Shown one piece after another: positions 1 to 11,904 of a DNA stretch of 64,000 nucleotides (within the stretch, counting starts at the first letter, position 1; each line of letters begins with the position of its first letter). The stretch is from assembly GCA_946122785.1 (NCBI GenBank), contig CAMGYJ010000011.1, positions 18,352,001-18,416,000 of the forward strand, read 5' to 3'. The notes under the pieces are model-generated. The model searched no databases. It saw nothing but the letters and a program-made list of their open reading frames with translations, and was not told the origin of the DNA. The stretch comes from Linum tenue. Taxonomy: Eukaryota; Streptophyta; Magnoliopsida; Malpighiales; Linaceae. Made by a program: the position numbers and the translations under genes.

Positions 1-460
1 TCATACATAAGATCAATCAGAATCATGATCAAACAAAATGGAGCAGTGAGACATGGGATTGATTTACTAACATGGATTCCTGGTAGCCATGACCATTGGA
101 TCAGAGGACAAGATATCATCCACATGATTTCCGGTCGACGCTCTTTCTCCCTCTCTCACTAGCTTCACTAAAACACTTTTGGAAGGGCAGGAAAGAAATC
201 CAAATGACTAGCAAATGGATGCTGGACTCTGCCGATCAAGCACCTTGTTTGCAATGGCCTCCGTCTATACCCCACTGTTATATACCAGGATAAATCTCTG
301 TCATTGTGAAACCAGCCAAAAAATTGTTTGCTGTTTCAGTTCTCTAGCTCTGCGGTTGCCATCATCACAAGACTTAATCTATGGAAGCTTGCAAATGCAA
401 ATGGGACGGGAATTATTCTTTAAAGGCAAATCAGGCACTTGATAGATAACAGAGAACTGG

Positions 461-3209
461 TCATTTAGGCTTAACAAGGTAGGATGCCCATGTATCATCT
501 GCTGGGCGTGGTGGCTGGATCCAGTGCCCTGGTATACGACTGCATTCAAGTTCCAGACGAGGATTAGAAGAGGATCATACAAAACCAAGATGCTTAAAAG
601 AAGTCTTATGACAATGAAAAGAGCTATGAGTAATGCAAATTGGAGTGCCAATATATTCCTTGTGCGTTTCAGACAACTAGCATTAGCACGCTCACCTTCC
701 TCCTGGCCTTATATATGCATCCCACACCCTTCTAACCTGCAAAGTAAAAATAAATCACATCAAAATTCAAAACTACATGTGGATGTGGATCCCCATGAAG
801 TGGTAGTCCCATTGTCTACTGACTACTCCCATATAATAGACAAATCATATCTAGAAATCAGCAGCCATATTCTAATGAGAAAATCTTTTTTGTTGAAAAG
901 AGACGGATGTACTGAGAATCACCTCAATGAGTGTCCCCATGTCATTACTGCTTCCATGATAATAATGATAGAATTCAATTGGTAAATTTTCCACCGTGTT
1001 AAATGCTCCGCCATAACTATGACTTTCAGGTGGTTTCTCTCCGGATGGACCACTTTCTGCAGCAGAGCCTATCTTTTCTTCTCCTTGGATTGTTTGGTCT
1101 GGGCTTCCTCTATCTTGATTAACATCACCTATTGCTTCCTTTGGGACAGACCCATTGCTCTGCATGCTTTTCCTTGATTCTAAAGCAGTTGCAATTGCAT
1201 CCTTCGCAGCATCTGTGTCAGCTGCAGCCTGCGCCAGACGCTCCTCTTCCTCAGCTGCAGCTTGGACCTTCTCCAGAAATTTGTCGTCCTCCTCAGGTAG
1301 AAAATGTCCTGCATAATCATTCAGTACAAACCTTAGTTCAAGACACTAAGATCACCAGAAGACTCCAGAACACTTTGATCTAATGATCAGCGATACTAGA
1401 AATGCATATTGACAAAATAAAGAATTTAAAATAGCTGGGGTAAATTTAGAGCAAAGAAATTAGCTACCAACAAAAATTATCATCGGTACCTTGTTTCTTT
1501 AATTTTTGGATCCTCAAGGAACGCAACTCTTGCAACTTCTCAACCATCAAGACCAGTTCAAGCTGAAATGTAGGGTATGCAGATGACATAAGTCTGAGAT
1601 ACAAATAAGGTTCATTTGGAAACAGGGTAAATAGAAGACACTAGAGCATCCACCGTGAATAAGACACTAGTCACTAAACTCATATCAGTAAACAAAGACG
1701 GTTTCGGTAGCAGCCTTCTCCTTCAATCATCCCATACATCTAAAATGAAGTCCAGCATGTTCCGGGATTCCTTTTCTAATAAAGGGGTACAACCAAGAGC
1801 TCAAACTCATAAAAGACCTTTCTTGTCATGCCATCTGAACATTAAGAGTCTTACCACTTCGAAATCGCGATTAACATAGAGTGAGAACAAAAACCGCAAC
1901 AAGTCGTGAATAGATTAAAACAATTGAAGTATCCACGAGGAGCATGCATGCATAGGAAGGGTTAGTTCTGGAGAGATTGGTAGTCTTGACTCTTGATTAT
2001 TAGAGAAAACTGACATCACCGTAGCATGTATGACCAATCTCACCTCAGATTCGAGTCTCTTTCGTTCTTCTTTAGCCTTAAGCTTTGCAATTGCATTCAT
2101 ACTTTCCACCTGCAACCAATCAGTCAAGGCAAAAGTTATTCAGCCATAAGCTTCTATTGAAAATCTTGGAAGGGTCAGTCTCCTATTTGTAGCACATAAA
2201 TAGCATCACCAAGAAACAACCAATAACATCAATCGAACTATTGGAAAATTTCATCGATAGGGTCATGTTACATATGCCACGATAGCTGTAATACGTTTCT
2301 AACTCTGACCTGACTTCTCAACAGCACAGTATACGAAACAAAAGAGAATCCAAAACATTTCTATTCCTTTTGAGTTCCCACTGCAAATCAAATATACAGG
2401 GGAAAATTCCTAAAAACTCTTAAAGAAATTAGTTATGGAATAAAATTCAGTTTACCTTGAGTTGTGCTGCCTCCTTAGCAATCTCCCTAGCCCTCCATTC
2501 ATCAGCTTCCCTGTCAGCTTGCTTAAACCGTTCATCCGCCTAAAATTTCCGCAACAATATTACCCATCAAACAGAAAAGAAAGGAGAGAAAATCCCTGAG
2601 ATAAGAACCCCACCTTCGCATGCATTTCTGCAGCAAGTTTTCGTTTTCTTTTTCTCCAACGTTTGTTCCTCTTGGACTTGAGCAACTTCTCAGATAGTCT
2701 AACTGCTGCTGATTTCTCCTCCCAGGGGGTTGTTTCGTCCACGATATAGCGAAACGGCTCCAGCTGGGCTCTTAGCCTCGACATTAAATCATTTGCTGCA
2801 CTGACAGAGACATTTTCTTGTGCTGCTAGATCAATTTTCCTGTCCTCTAGACACTTAGAGAGCTCACAAGTAAAAGGTTCAGCGGAAACCCTATCCCTGT
2901 CTTCCCCAGATCCTTTGATAGACTTCAGCTTTGCCAGCGCCTCTAGCTCTCTTTGCCTGATGCAAAACAGTAATTCGATTACGAATAATGTCGCAAGCAG
3001 CAAAGCTCTTCATTCTCAAGGGCGAACAATCAGTCAAATGTGTACATTGTTTCTGCAAGAACCAGAGTCTCTTGTAGCTCCCACCGCCGCTCGTGAACAT
3101 TCCTCTTCTCCCAAAATGCAATTGAATGCGGTGGATTGGGAGGCAACATCGGCGTCCAAGGAGAAGGTTGCCGAGTCGCTTGAGGCACGGAGAAAGGAAC
3201 AGGATTCAT
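461..3209 (-). CDS. U11/U12-59K: U11/U12 snRNP 59 kDa protein (PDCD7-like), eight exons
   Basis: A complete spliced gene can be read on the minus strand. Coding exons are 3209-3046, 2956-2614, 2539-2456, 2109-2044, 1562-1490, 1308-923, 736-696 and 539-461; all introns are GT-AG, phases agree, and the total of 1,236 nt gives 411 aa. The start ATG (3209) opens a proline-rich N-terminus (MNPVPFSVPQ). Residues about 130-169 hold a WEEKSAAVRLSEKLLKSKRN block followed by a basic RWRKRKRK stretch. A charged, probably coiled-coil, middle follows, then GHFLPEEDDKFLEKV near residue 244. The last two exons join to the family hallmark: VWDAYIRPGG, then SRIPGHWIQPP. PDCD7 (U11/U12-59K) is a component of the U11/U12 di-snRNP that recognises U12-type introns in the nucleus. 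Splice junctions were assigned by eye; no frame break is seen. The ORF running from exon 6 into intron 6 to a stop at 872 would lose the conserved C-terminus, so I prefer the spliced model. Confidence 0.88.
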
Positions 3210-3500
3210 TCTGATTCTTAAAGAGAAAAATCAAAGGTAAAGCACTGTGTAAGCGATTAAGAAACTATCGCCATAGCTGAATTCTGATGCAACTAAAAGC
3301 TTCCTATGCGGTAAACAGGAAACGGGGCAGAAAGTACAGTAGCCCCAACCTGGGAGTTGTAGCGCGAATCAGGAGGAGAAGGGGAAACTGGGATTTCCTC
3401 CGGCGATCATCGTCATGCACATCGACCGCAATCTTCTTCCAGGTAATTGCTTCAATTTCCGAATCGAGCTCCACATTAGTACAATGGCCCATATAGAGAA
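3210..3500 (-). promoter_or_regulatory. 5' UTR and proximal promoter of the U11/U12-59K gene
   Basis: This is the DNA immediately upstream of the ATG at 3209. On the minus strand a weak TATA-like CTATATGG lies at about 3488-3495. TGGGCC/TGGGCT (site II-type) motifs occur at about 3486-3491, 3500, 3536 and 3568. Such motifs are common in plant housekeeping promoters, which fits a spliceosome gene. The transcription start is not determined, and no coding function is supported for the short ORFs here. Confidence 0.4.
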
Positions 3501-3798
3501 GCCCAATTCTGGAAGCCAGTAACTAATGTGAGCCGTGGGCCATAGTCGACAATGGATTGGTGAAACGAAGCCCAATTCAGTCCGGGCCTGATGGAAACTG
3601 CAGAAGCATTCAACATAGGGGTGGAAGTTTGGTTTGTGGTTTGGTTAGAGAAGCCCAATTCTGGAAGCCAGTAACTAATGTGAGCCGTGGGCCATAGTCG
3701 ACAATGGATTGGTGAAACGAAGCCCAATTCAGTCCGGGCCTGATGGAAACTGCAGAAGCATTCAACATAGGGGTGGAAGTTTGGTTTGTGGTTTGGTT
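3495..3798. repeat. 152-bp perfect or near-perfect tandem duplication
   Basis: Positions 3495-3646 are repeated at 3647-3798 with a period of 152 bp. Both copies run from AGAAGCCCAATTCTGG through TAGGGGTGGAAGTTTGG and appear identical by eye. Each carries the TGGGCY-type motifs of the gene's 5' flank plus the first bases of the adjoining hAT-like element. The duplication is therefore younger than that insertion and extends into upstream promoter DNA of the U11/U12-59K gene. Confidence 0.9.
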
Positions 3799-4494
3799 TA
3801 ACCACAAACTGCACTTAACCACACGTAGTTTGGTTAACTACTAGCCACATTTTGTGGTTAGTGGTTTAATTGTGGTTGGCAAAATTTTGAATTTTGTGGT
3901 TAGTGGTTAACCGCTAATCACTGTGGTCAAACCATAAAAACCGCGCAAACCACAGTTTTTCATTTAAGTTTTAGTTTTATACGTATTAGTATGTAATATT
4001 TAATCTTATCATTTTTAAAAAAATATTAATAAGTATGGTAATACAATTAAGAGAACTTGTTTAGTAGGTAGAACTTTAACAAGTTATTTGTGATATTATT
4101 GAATTAGTTATAGAAGATTCTACTGATTATTGAATTATTGACGTCTTATTCATTAAGAATGATGTTAAATTGTTGTTAAAGGTGTATTATCCTTTAATAG
4201 TTACTTCTATGATTCTCATTTTTTTATTGTTTATGTCATCTTTGTATCTCTCTAAAAAGAATTCGATTAATAACAAACCTATAAAAAAAATATAGATAGA
4301 TTTATGAGTTTGGTAAATTATTTTTTGCTGTTAACCACAAATAACTCCACCGAACCACAGTGGTTAGTGGTTAAGATATTTAGTTTAACAATGGTGTTGT
4401 TTGTGGTTAGGATATTTAGAGATTTGTGATGGTGGTTAACCGCTAAATGTGGCGCGGTTAACCACAATTGTATCGACGTCCACCCATAATTGAA
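3763..4494. mobile_element. hAT-like nonautonomous element rich in GTGGTTAACCAC
   Basis: The ends are inverted copies: TTCAACATAGGGGTGGA on the left and, read on the minus strand, TTCAATTAGGGGTGGAC on the right. The interior has no ORF of note. Both subterminal parts are packed with GTGGTTAACC / GGTTAACCAC units that could pair over long stretches. TAGGGG-type ends are typical of plant hAT MITEs. The target-site duplication is obscured by the adjacent 152-bp duplication. A second partial copy lies at 6727-7068. Confidence 0.55.
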
Positions 4495-6295
4495 ACTCAA
4501 ATATCATTTTTTTAATATTGAATATTGCATATTAAATTGGAGTATTGAATATTTTGGAAGCGATATATAATTCTGAAATTAACATTAATTTTCAGCCTGG
4601 TTCACCAATAACCTTAGACCTTTTACTAATTTGACATGGATCCAATAATCATAAGATGATATTTAGTTCAAGATGGCTTCAGTTCAAAACTATTTTTTAT
4701 GTGTAATGAATTTGTACGGAAAATACATGTAAAGTGAAGATGAACCTGATTATGCATTTTGATTCTTTAGATAAATACAATGGTTTAAGGCTTTAAGCGA
4801 TGAACTAACTATACACTCACTAGATTGGTTCAACGAGTTCTGCTTTTTATCACTTATAATAATTAGTTTATTCACAAGCTATCAAGCTACTTTGCTCCGT
4901 CGATGAATAAGCGCCATCTATTCGCCAGGTTTTAGGTGCTCTGATTCACACAATCGATTGTGAATCGAGAAGAAGCATTTCGAATGCAAAATTGGAGAAG
5001 TAATTGGGATGTTTTTAGGTTTCTCTCGATTCCAAGTGGTGGAAAGAAAAAGGAAGAGATAAGAGGGTTTGTTGTGAGATACAAAGCTGAGCGAGAGAGA
5101 GATGGAAGAACAAAGTGGAAGGCAAAGAGAGAGTGAGAGGACATTTAAAAGATGAGAAAAATTAGGTAGTGTGAAATAATTGCCCTTCTGCTTTGATTAG
5201 TGGATATTTTTGGCCCTATTCTATTGAGTTTTTATTTTGTTTTAGAAAATGACGTTATTTGACATATATTTTCCATTTCAATTTAAAATACTAAATCAAT
5301 ATTATCATTTGGAAGATTTTCCTTAATATGATTATTGTAATTTCTGAGATTTAAGGGGTATTTGTTAATGTCAATACTTTAGTGATTTTTTATTTAAAGT
5401 TTGTATTGAAAGATCGTACGTACCGACGACTAGACCATAAAACTTCACATCATAGGCTAAATCGATAGGTGATATTAGCCATATGAAACGATTCAATCAC
5501 AGTTAAATTATGACTACAGTATAAAACACTCTAGTACCAACTTTTTCGATACGATTTTACAATCCTTTGGTTCAAACAATTCTCTTACGCTGATGAAAAC
5601 AAAAGTTTTAAGGCACATTTTGAAGTATCTATTGCAAAAAAGCATAAGTCAGTTAGCGATAATGAGAATATGCGATCTCATGCAACCCAAAAGACACTTC
5701 GCAACTTCTATCTTTTTAAAATAAATGTATGCTACTCATACTCTCGCTCATTCGTCAACTTAATGAGTAACATATATTTCAAGTAATATTATTTTCATAC
5801 GTGTTATTGAATTATCTCATGAAAAAAATATTTGCTGCATAAAAATTACTACATTATTGCTAGACATGTCTCCGATCTGAGAATAATTTGGGAAGTCCGT
5901 ACGCATACATTGTCCAACTAACTATTAGCGATAGCTTAGCATCATGTCCTATATATTTCAAATCAAACAACTTCAGATTCATTACCACCAGTGTGGTAAA
6001 AAAATGCTCTCTATTGGGAAAAACTTAAAGGACATAATAAACTCTATGATACATTTTCTTTCATCCTAAAGGTTGATTATGTATGTAATATGAGAAATAA
6101 CTCTAATATTCATTCAATAATTATATGTAATGCTTATATTATATTTTTTCTCTTTTCATGGAGGTCTAAAGTCTAAACATATTATGCATAGTTGGATCAC
6201 TTTCAAAAATGTTATGTGCATAACTAAGGTAGAAAACAATCATTTCATGCATTTCAAATCATCTATTATATCCATTATTATATATCATATTCCTT
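4495..6295. other. AT-rich intergenic DNA, no gene recognised
   Basis: No ORF with a recognisable domain was found. The segment about 5424-5590 (ATATGAAACGATTCAATCACAG and flanks) is related to about 40655-40840, so it is an old dispersed repeat fragment. The short minus-strand ORF at 4932-5144 has no family resemblance that I can support. Confidence 0.5.
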
Positions 6296-6303
6296 GACAA
6301 AAT

Positions 6304-6690
6304 TAGGGTTGGCTATTTGGTCCGGGCTATTTGGTTTTACCCAAAATCGGATCGTATAACCCGGACCGGGACCGACCTGGAACCGGATAGCAAACAATCC
6401 AATCACATCTTCAGGCTTAGATTTTAGGTAAAAAACCGTTTGGGACTAGATGGAAAACCTGATAAGAGAGCCCAACACCCAAAACTTAACCAACTCCTCA
6501 CCCTTTGAGGCTTCAGGCCACTCAAATCCCCACAACCTCAATCCAAAATCAAGACCGAATTGGGACCGGACCGGATCAAGACCGGACTGTAACCAATCCA
6601 ATCTTTGGTTCTTATATTATCGAAAAGACCGAACTGAGACCAGATCAATTTGGGCCAATTTAACCGGACCAGACCGTATAACCACCCCTA
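6304..6690. mobile_element. hAT-type MITE with 8-bp target duplication
   Basis: The element begins TAGGGTTGGC and ends ACCACCCCTA, imperfect inverted termini of hAT type. It is flanked by GACAAAAT (6296-6303) and GACAAATT (6691-6698), an 8-bp TSD with one mismatch. The interior is built of CCGGACC / GACCGG / GGACCG motifs on both strands, as in many plant hAT MITEs. The plus-strand ORF at 6450-6755 only reads through these repeats. Confidence 0.7.
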
Positions 6691-6726
6691 GACAAATTCT
6701 TCCGGCCAATGGGCCGGGTCCTGTGC

Positions 6727-7068
6727 TAGTAAGAATGATGTTGAATTATTGTTAAAGGTGTATTGTCCTTTAATAGTTCTATGATTCTCATTTTTTTTTA
6801 TCGTTTATGTCATCTTTGTATCTCTCTAAAAAAAATTCGATTTATAGCAAACTTATAAGAAAAAATTTAGATAGATTTATGAGTTCGGTAAATTATTTTT
6901 TACGGTTAACCACAAATAACCCCACCGAACCGCAGCGGTTAGTGGTTAACCACGAACCACAATGGTGTTTTTTATGGTTAGGATGTTTAGAGATTTGTGA
7001 TGGTGGTTAACCGCTAAATGTGGTGCGGTTAACCACAACTGCACCGACGTCCACCCCTAATTGAACCC
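6727..7068. repeat. Partial second copy of the GTGGTTAACC hAT-like element
   Basis: This stretch parallels about 4159-4494: it opens with AAGAATGATGTTGAATTATTG and closes with GACGTCCACCCCTAATTGAA. Only the right half of the family is present. The shared right end, including TAATTGAA, indicates that these bases belong to the element and not to a target duplication. Confidence 0.7.
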
Positions 7069-7721
7069 ACACAATAAAGGCGCACCTTTTCAAAGGGCAT
7101 TCAAGTTATGTCCGTGGATTCAAACCAATGTGTCTATGATGCTCAAGGATTAAAAAATGGAACGGTTCGATCAAGAAAACCTTCTATCGAAAGCAAAATT
7201 GGTATACGGTAATTAATGGATTATTTTTCATTTAAGAGGACACGTAAGAAGAATAATCTAATATCCATATTACATACCGTAACATCTCATAACAACTAGA
7301 GTTACCAGAATCATCGGGGTTGGATCCCATCCTTAAGCCCAAAATTTAAGGAGTTCCTTAAGGTTCTGCTGCCAATAAGGAGAGGAGAGAGATAGGAGGA
7401 AGGGAACTAACTAGAAGGGCAAATGAGGTAGTTTAATTAATTATTTAATATTGTTAATAATAATAATTGCCGGTGAAAAAATAGTAAATGCCCATTTCCC
7501 CTAAAAGCCACCAACCACTTTCCATTTCAAACACTCGCCTGTCTCTTCGTCCAAATAAGCGTGAAACAACGGGGATCGCTAATTGTAGCCCTAACTTTTT
7601 AATCGCCCTAAATTAAAATTAAATGTATATCCTTTTTTATTGTGAGAATATTTATTCTAACACAAAAATTTATCACTACCACCTCCGACCGGTCCTCCAC
7701 ACGTCGCCACCACTACCCAAC
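7069..7721. other. AT-rich spacer, no gene; possible end of an older TIR element
   Basis: No gene is seen. At about 7577-7630 the motif TAATCGCCCTAAATTAAAATT resembles the TIR at 14376, and an inverted ATTAGGGCGAT lies at about 14158. The Copia element at 7722-13643 may therefore sit inside an older TIR element of the 14376 family. The last bases, CCAAC at 7717-7721, are one copy of the Copia target duplication. Confidence 0.35.
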
Positions 7722-8048
7722 TGAAGATTGTATTGCAATTTGACAATTTTATTGAATGAAAAGAGAAAGAACTTATACTAGTTGATGCAAGCCACAGATC
7801 TCAGCTGCTGCCAACGTTCCATGACCCTGAAATCAAGCTGACATGATCTCCCAAACAACCTAGCAAGCTGAAAGTTCTCAACAACCTAACTAACACGAAC
7901 TGGACTCAATTGTACCAAAAACACAAATAAGGGACTAACTATGCAAAAATCCAAACGACGCAGTTTCGCTTTATTACACAGACTCATAAATTTAAACTTT
8001 TTCTTTGACGCTCTCTTCATCCTTGTGGAACCTTATTTCTTCTTAACA
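7722..8048 (-). repeat. 3' LTR of Copia A
   Basis: This aligns along its length with 13309-13643, ending TTCTTAACA on the plus strand. Its outer tip is altered: TGAAGATTG replaces the longer TGTTGAACACTATTG of the other LTR, so a few bases were lost there. Confidence 0.85.
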
Positions 8049-8108
8049 TTTCCTCCCCTGAACTGAACCCCTCAGCACCAACTTCAGTTCATCTTCCATT
8101 CCAGGTCT

Positions 8109-9734
8109 TCACTCAATCTCAGATAGCTCACGAACTCCCAGCTCCTCCCTTAGCCTGTGAAATGACTCTGCTGACAGAGCTTTGGTCATTATGTCAGCTG
8201 CTTGATCTCTTATGCCACACTGCTCCAATTCCACAATTCCATCTCGAACCAGATCCCTTAGAAAGTGAAACCTCATGTCAATATGCTTGCTCATGCCGTG
8301 GAGAACTGGATTCCTCGATAGCTTGATTGTAGAAGTATTATCACACATAATCAGAATAGCCTACTCAATACTTGATTCCCAACCAATGCTAGTCAAAATT
8401 CTTCTTAGCCATACTGCTTGAGCTGCACAGTAAGCAACAACAACAAATTCAGCTTCTGTGGTTGACAAGGTCACCACAGGTTTCTTTTTAGATGGCCACG
8501 AAACAGCTCCACCACCAAGAAAGAAGATGTACCCACTAGTACTCTTCCTATCATCAGAGTCTCTTGCATAATCACTGTCTGTGTAGCCAACCAGGTTGTC
8601 TTCTCCACCTTGCTTCTTGTACCAGATTCCATAGCTCAAAGTGCATTTCAGATAACGAAGAACTCTCTTTACTGCTAGTAGATGTTGTTTAGTGGGATCT
8701 TCCATGTACATGCTTAACATACATACAACAAACATTAATTCTGGCCTAGTAGCTGTGATGTACACCAGGCTTCCAATGAGCTGCTTGTACTCAGTTGCAT
8801 CCACCAAATCGCCATCTCCAGCCTTCGACAACTTAGCTCCAGGAACAATTAGGTTGTGAACGAAATTGCATCTGGCAAGATTGAATCTTTCTAGGACTTC
8901 CTTTGCATATTTATGTTGGCATAGAAATATGCATGTGTCCTTTTGAATCACTTCTACTCCCAGAAAGTATTTCATCCTCCCCAAATCTGTCATTTCAAAT
9001 TCTGCTTCAATAGTGTTTTTGAATTCAACAACCATCTCAGTACTAGTGCCAGTATATAACACATCATCCACATATATACTTACTAGCAACAGCCCCTTTC
9101 CAAACCTTTTGATAAACAAAGTTGCTTCATATGTACATTTCTCGAAACCAGTAGCAAGGAAATGAGCTTCTATTCAACTGTACCAAGCCCTTGGTGCTTG
9201 CTTTAAGCCATATAAGGCTTTCTTGAGCTTGTAGACTTTGGCTTCCTCCCCAGCAACCACAAATTCCTGTGGTTGCTCAACATAAACATCCTCACTGAGC
9301 TCACCATTCAGGAATGTGCTTTTGACATCTAGCTGCCAGACTGGAAGTCCATGATGAGCAGCAAATGCTGGAAGACACCTGATGGTATCCCACCTAGCCA
9401 GTGGTGCAAAAATTTCGTTGTAGTCTATACCAAACTTCTGAGCATACCCTTTAACCACCAATCGAGCTCTGTGTTTATCTAGATCTCCTGTTTCAAAAAG
9501 ATTAGTCAGCTCCCAGGTGTTATTTTTGTCAATGCACTTGATCTCATACTTTATTGCCTCATTCCATATGTCTTCTCTGACTTCCTCCTCAAAGGTTTGA
9601 GGGTCTTTAGTGGCTGCAATCATGGCTAGCCATTCTGGTTGTTCTACTGTCACACAACTGCAGTCATAGATAGTCAAGAGGCCTGATGGTTTTCTTGTTA
9701 TGGGACATAGTTCAGTACTTCTAGGCAGCCCCAA
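8109..9734 (-). pseudogene. Copia A reverse transcriptase and RNase H, with in-frame stops
   Basis: One reading frame encodes the RVT_2 domain, including QLDVKSTFLNGELSEDVYVE, KLKKALYGLKQAPRAW and the catalytic IYVDDVLYTG. It continues with RNase H motifs (GYTDSDYARD, then STTEAEF). TAG codons interrupt the frame at about 9174-9176 (just after PRAWYS) and 8361-8363 (after GWESSIE). The remainder, CDNTSTIKLS to a terminal LREELGVREL, ends at 8109. Because both interruptions leave the frame unchanged they are point mutations. In life this enzyme copied element RNA in cytoplasmic particles; here it is non-functional. Confidence 0.9.
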
Positions 9735-10339
9735 AACAACGGTTTGAATATCTTCATCATCATTACCAGTGAGATTGGTTGCATCTGTGTCCTAGGACTT
9801 GCAGGTTCCTCCTCAGCTTCACTTTCTGGAACTGCAGTAGTCAGAAATTGTGGACCCTCTTTCCTATCAGAATCTGCATATACATCATCACTTCCTTCCC
9901 ATATCAAACTTGTCAGGACAGGTTGGATGTCAGATTTCCACTTCCAACCCTTACTTTCACCAAAAACTACATCCCTACTCACCAGAATTTTCTATGTTTC
10001 TGGATTGTACAGTCTGTAGGCTTTTGATTCAGTTGAAATCCCTAGAAAATAGCACCGAACACTCTTGTCATCCAATTTCTTCCTGAGTTTGTCAGGTAGT
10101 GGGCATATGCCACACAACTAAACACTCTAAAGTGAGAAACTAATGGAGAAACACCCGTCCACAACTCCTGTGGTGTTTTTCATGAGTTTGCCACTATAGG
10201 ACTTCTGTTTAGGACATGAGTTGTCTAGTTCACAGATTCTGGCCAGAACCTTGCTTGTACTTGAGTGTCCTTCAACATGCATCTCACCATGTTCGTGGTG
10301 GTTCTGTTCTTCCTTTCTGCTACCCCATTCTGCTGGGAG

Positions 10340-11305
10340 TCAAGGGCTCAAGGCAGCTGTGAGTGGTCTTTTTATTCTAGTTTCAACACATAATGACTGG
10401 AACTCATTCAAAAGGATCTCTCCTCCCCTATCTGTTGTAAGACATAGAATAGATAGACTAGTTTCTTTTTCAACTTGGATTTTAAACTTCTTAAACCAGT
10501 CCAGTGATTCAAATTTTGCAGCCAAGAAGAACACCCATAATTTCCTATTGAAATCATCAATTATGGTGAAGTTATACCTATTTCCTCCTTTTGAAGATCG
10601 AGTGATAGGTCCACAAAGATCAGCATGGAGTAGTTGCAGCTTCTGAGTTGCCCTCCAGGGACTGTGCTTTGGAAAAACTTGTCTGGTCTGCTTGCCAATT
10701 TGGCAGGTCGGACAGAGTTCTAGCTTTCCCTTCAATTCAGGCAGGCCAGAGACAAATCCCTTATGTTGAACTTGCATCAAACCTTGAGGATTGAGGTGAC
10801 CAAACCTCCTGTGCCACAAATTGAGTGAGTTCTTTGGCACTTTCAGTTTGCAGACACTGCATCTCAGTCTTAGTCCTGCTAGACTCATCCTGGAGAACAA
10901 ACATTCTGTTTGTTTTCATAGTTGTCTCTAGCAGAAAACCCTTCTCTTCATGATAGATTATGCAAACATTTCTTTTAACCACAAACTCCAATCCCTTCTT
11001 CTGTAGTTGTCCCATACTCAACAAATTAGTAGCCAAACCAGGTACATAAAAGACATTGTGGATTACCAGACCTACCCCACCCAGTTGCAGTCTCACTTTT
11101 CCTGTACCAGGAACATCCAACCCGGTATCATTACCTAGTCTCACCTAGCTAGTGTGATTTGTTTCCAAAGTTTCAAACCACCTCCTGTCTCCAGACATGT
11201 GATTACTGCAACCATAGTCCAAAAACCAACAGCTATGTATTTCTTTTGCCTGAGGTTCTTCAAGGAGAGCCATCAGCAGTACATCATCATCAAACTCTTT
11301 GTGGG
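10340..11305 (-). pseudogene. Copia A protease and integrase remnants
   Basis: Reading leftward from 11305, host sequence resumes after the nested insertion with FLDYGCSNHMSG, the Copia protease active-site region; the usual D-S-G appears here as D-Y-G. This is followed by GLVIHNVFYVPGLATNLLS. At 10340-10900 come the pre-integrase zinc motif (LWHRRFGHLN, CPTCQIGKQ) and integrase core residues (HADLCGPI; CLTTDRGGE). Frame changes between 10761 and 10900 and before 10340 separate the pieces. Sequence continues toward the RT at 9734 without a long open frame. Confidence 0.8.
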
Positions 11306-11513
11306 TGTTATAAACGCGCTGCTACGGATCGAGAAATCGCCGGAATCGATAAAGCAAGAATACGAAAGCGAGAATCGAAAAACACAGACACACGATTTAC
11401 GTGGTTCACTAACACGATGTGTGTTAGCTACGTCCACGGGCGAGAGAGAGCCAATTTCACTATATCGAGGAGATTACAGATTACAGAGGAGTATGAGAAG
11501 TATTTATAGTACT
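11306..11513 (-). repeat. Truncated 3' LTR of the nested Copia derivative
   Basis: It matches 11905-12111 closely (shared ACGGATCG, GATTTACGTGGTTCACTAAC and ATTTATAGTACTTCT). The rest of the LTR is missing on the inner side, where gag sequence follows directly. Confidence 0.85.
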
Positions 11514-11851
11514 TCTTGCATCCTCAAGCTGAACAACCGTTGCTTGAGATGCAGCTTGTTGGTTAAGGACTTCGTCATATACAGACTCTCCAACTTTAAC
11601 CACAAGCCCGCGGCAGTCTTCTCAGTAGCGACTTCAATGATGACGTCATCAGACAACGATAGCATGATGGTCGAGTGGGCCTTCTCCTTCAAGGTATTCC
11701 ACTCATCGTCATCGACCGCTGCCTTCTTTCGTTTTGCAGACAGTGGCCCCCACAGCCCTTGCTGTTTTAATAAAGCCTGCATCTTGATCTGCCATATAGC
11801 GAAGCTGTTCTTCCCCGTGAACTTTTCGATCTTCATGTTCACCGACGTCAT
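11504..11851 (-). pseudogene. 5' fragment of a Tnt1-like Copia gag
   Basis: 115 codons starting MTSVNMKIEKFTGKNSFAIW and ending QRLFSLRMQEVL. The first residues through about 35 resemble the N-terminal domain of plant Tnt1/Retrofit gag, with LKLESLYMTKSLTNKL following as in the UBN2 domain. The frame ends exactly at the deletion junction with the left LTR. Confidence 0.85.
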
Positions 11852-11904
11852 TCTTCTGAATCGAAAAACCTAGTCTGATTTCCAGCCGCAGCTCTGGTAC
11901 CACT

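Noticed and set aside
872..1165. Minus-strand ORF ending at 872 as the gene's C-terminus
   Set aside because: It reads through a GT donor at 922 into intron sequence; splicing there restores the conserved VWDAYIRPGG and SRIPGHW segments.
11154..11873. Plus-strand 239-codon ORF
   Set aside because: It is antisense to Copia A protease and the nested element's LTR and gag, which explain the sequence fully.
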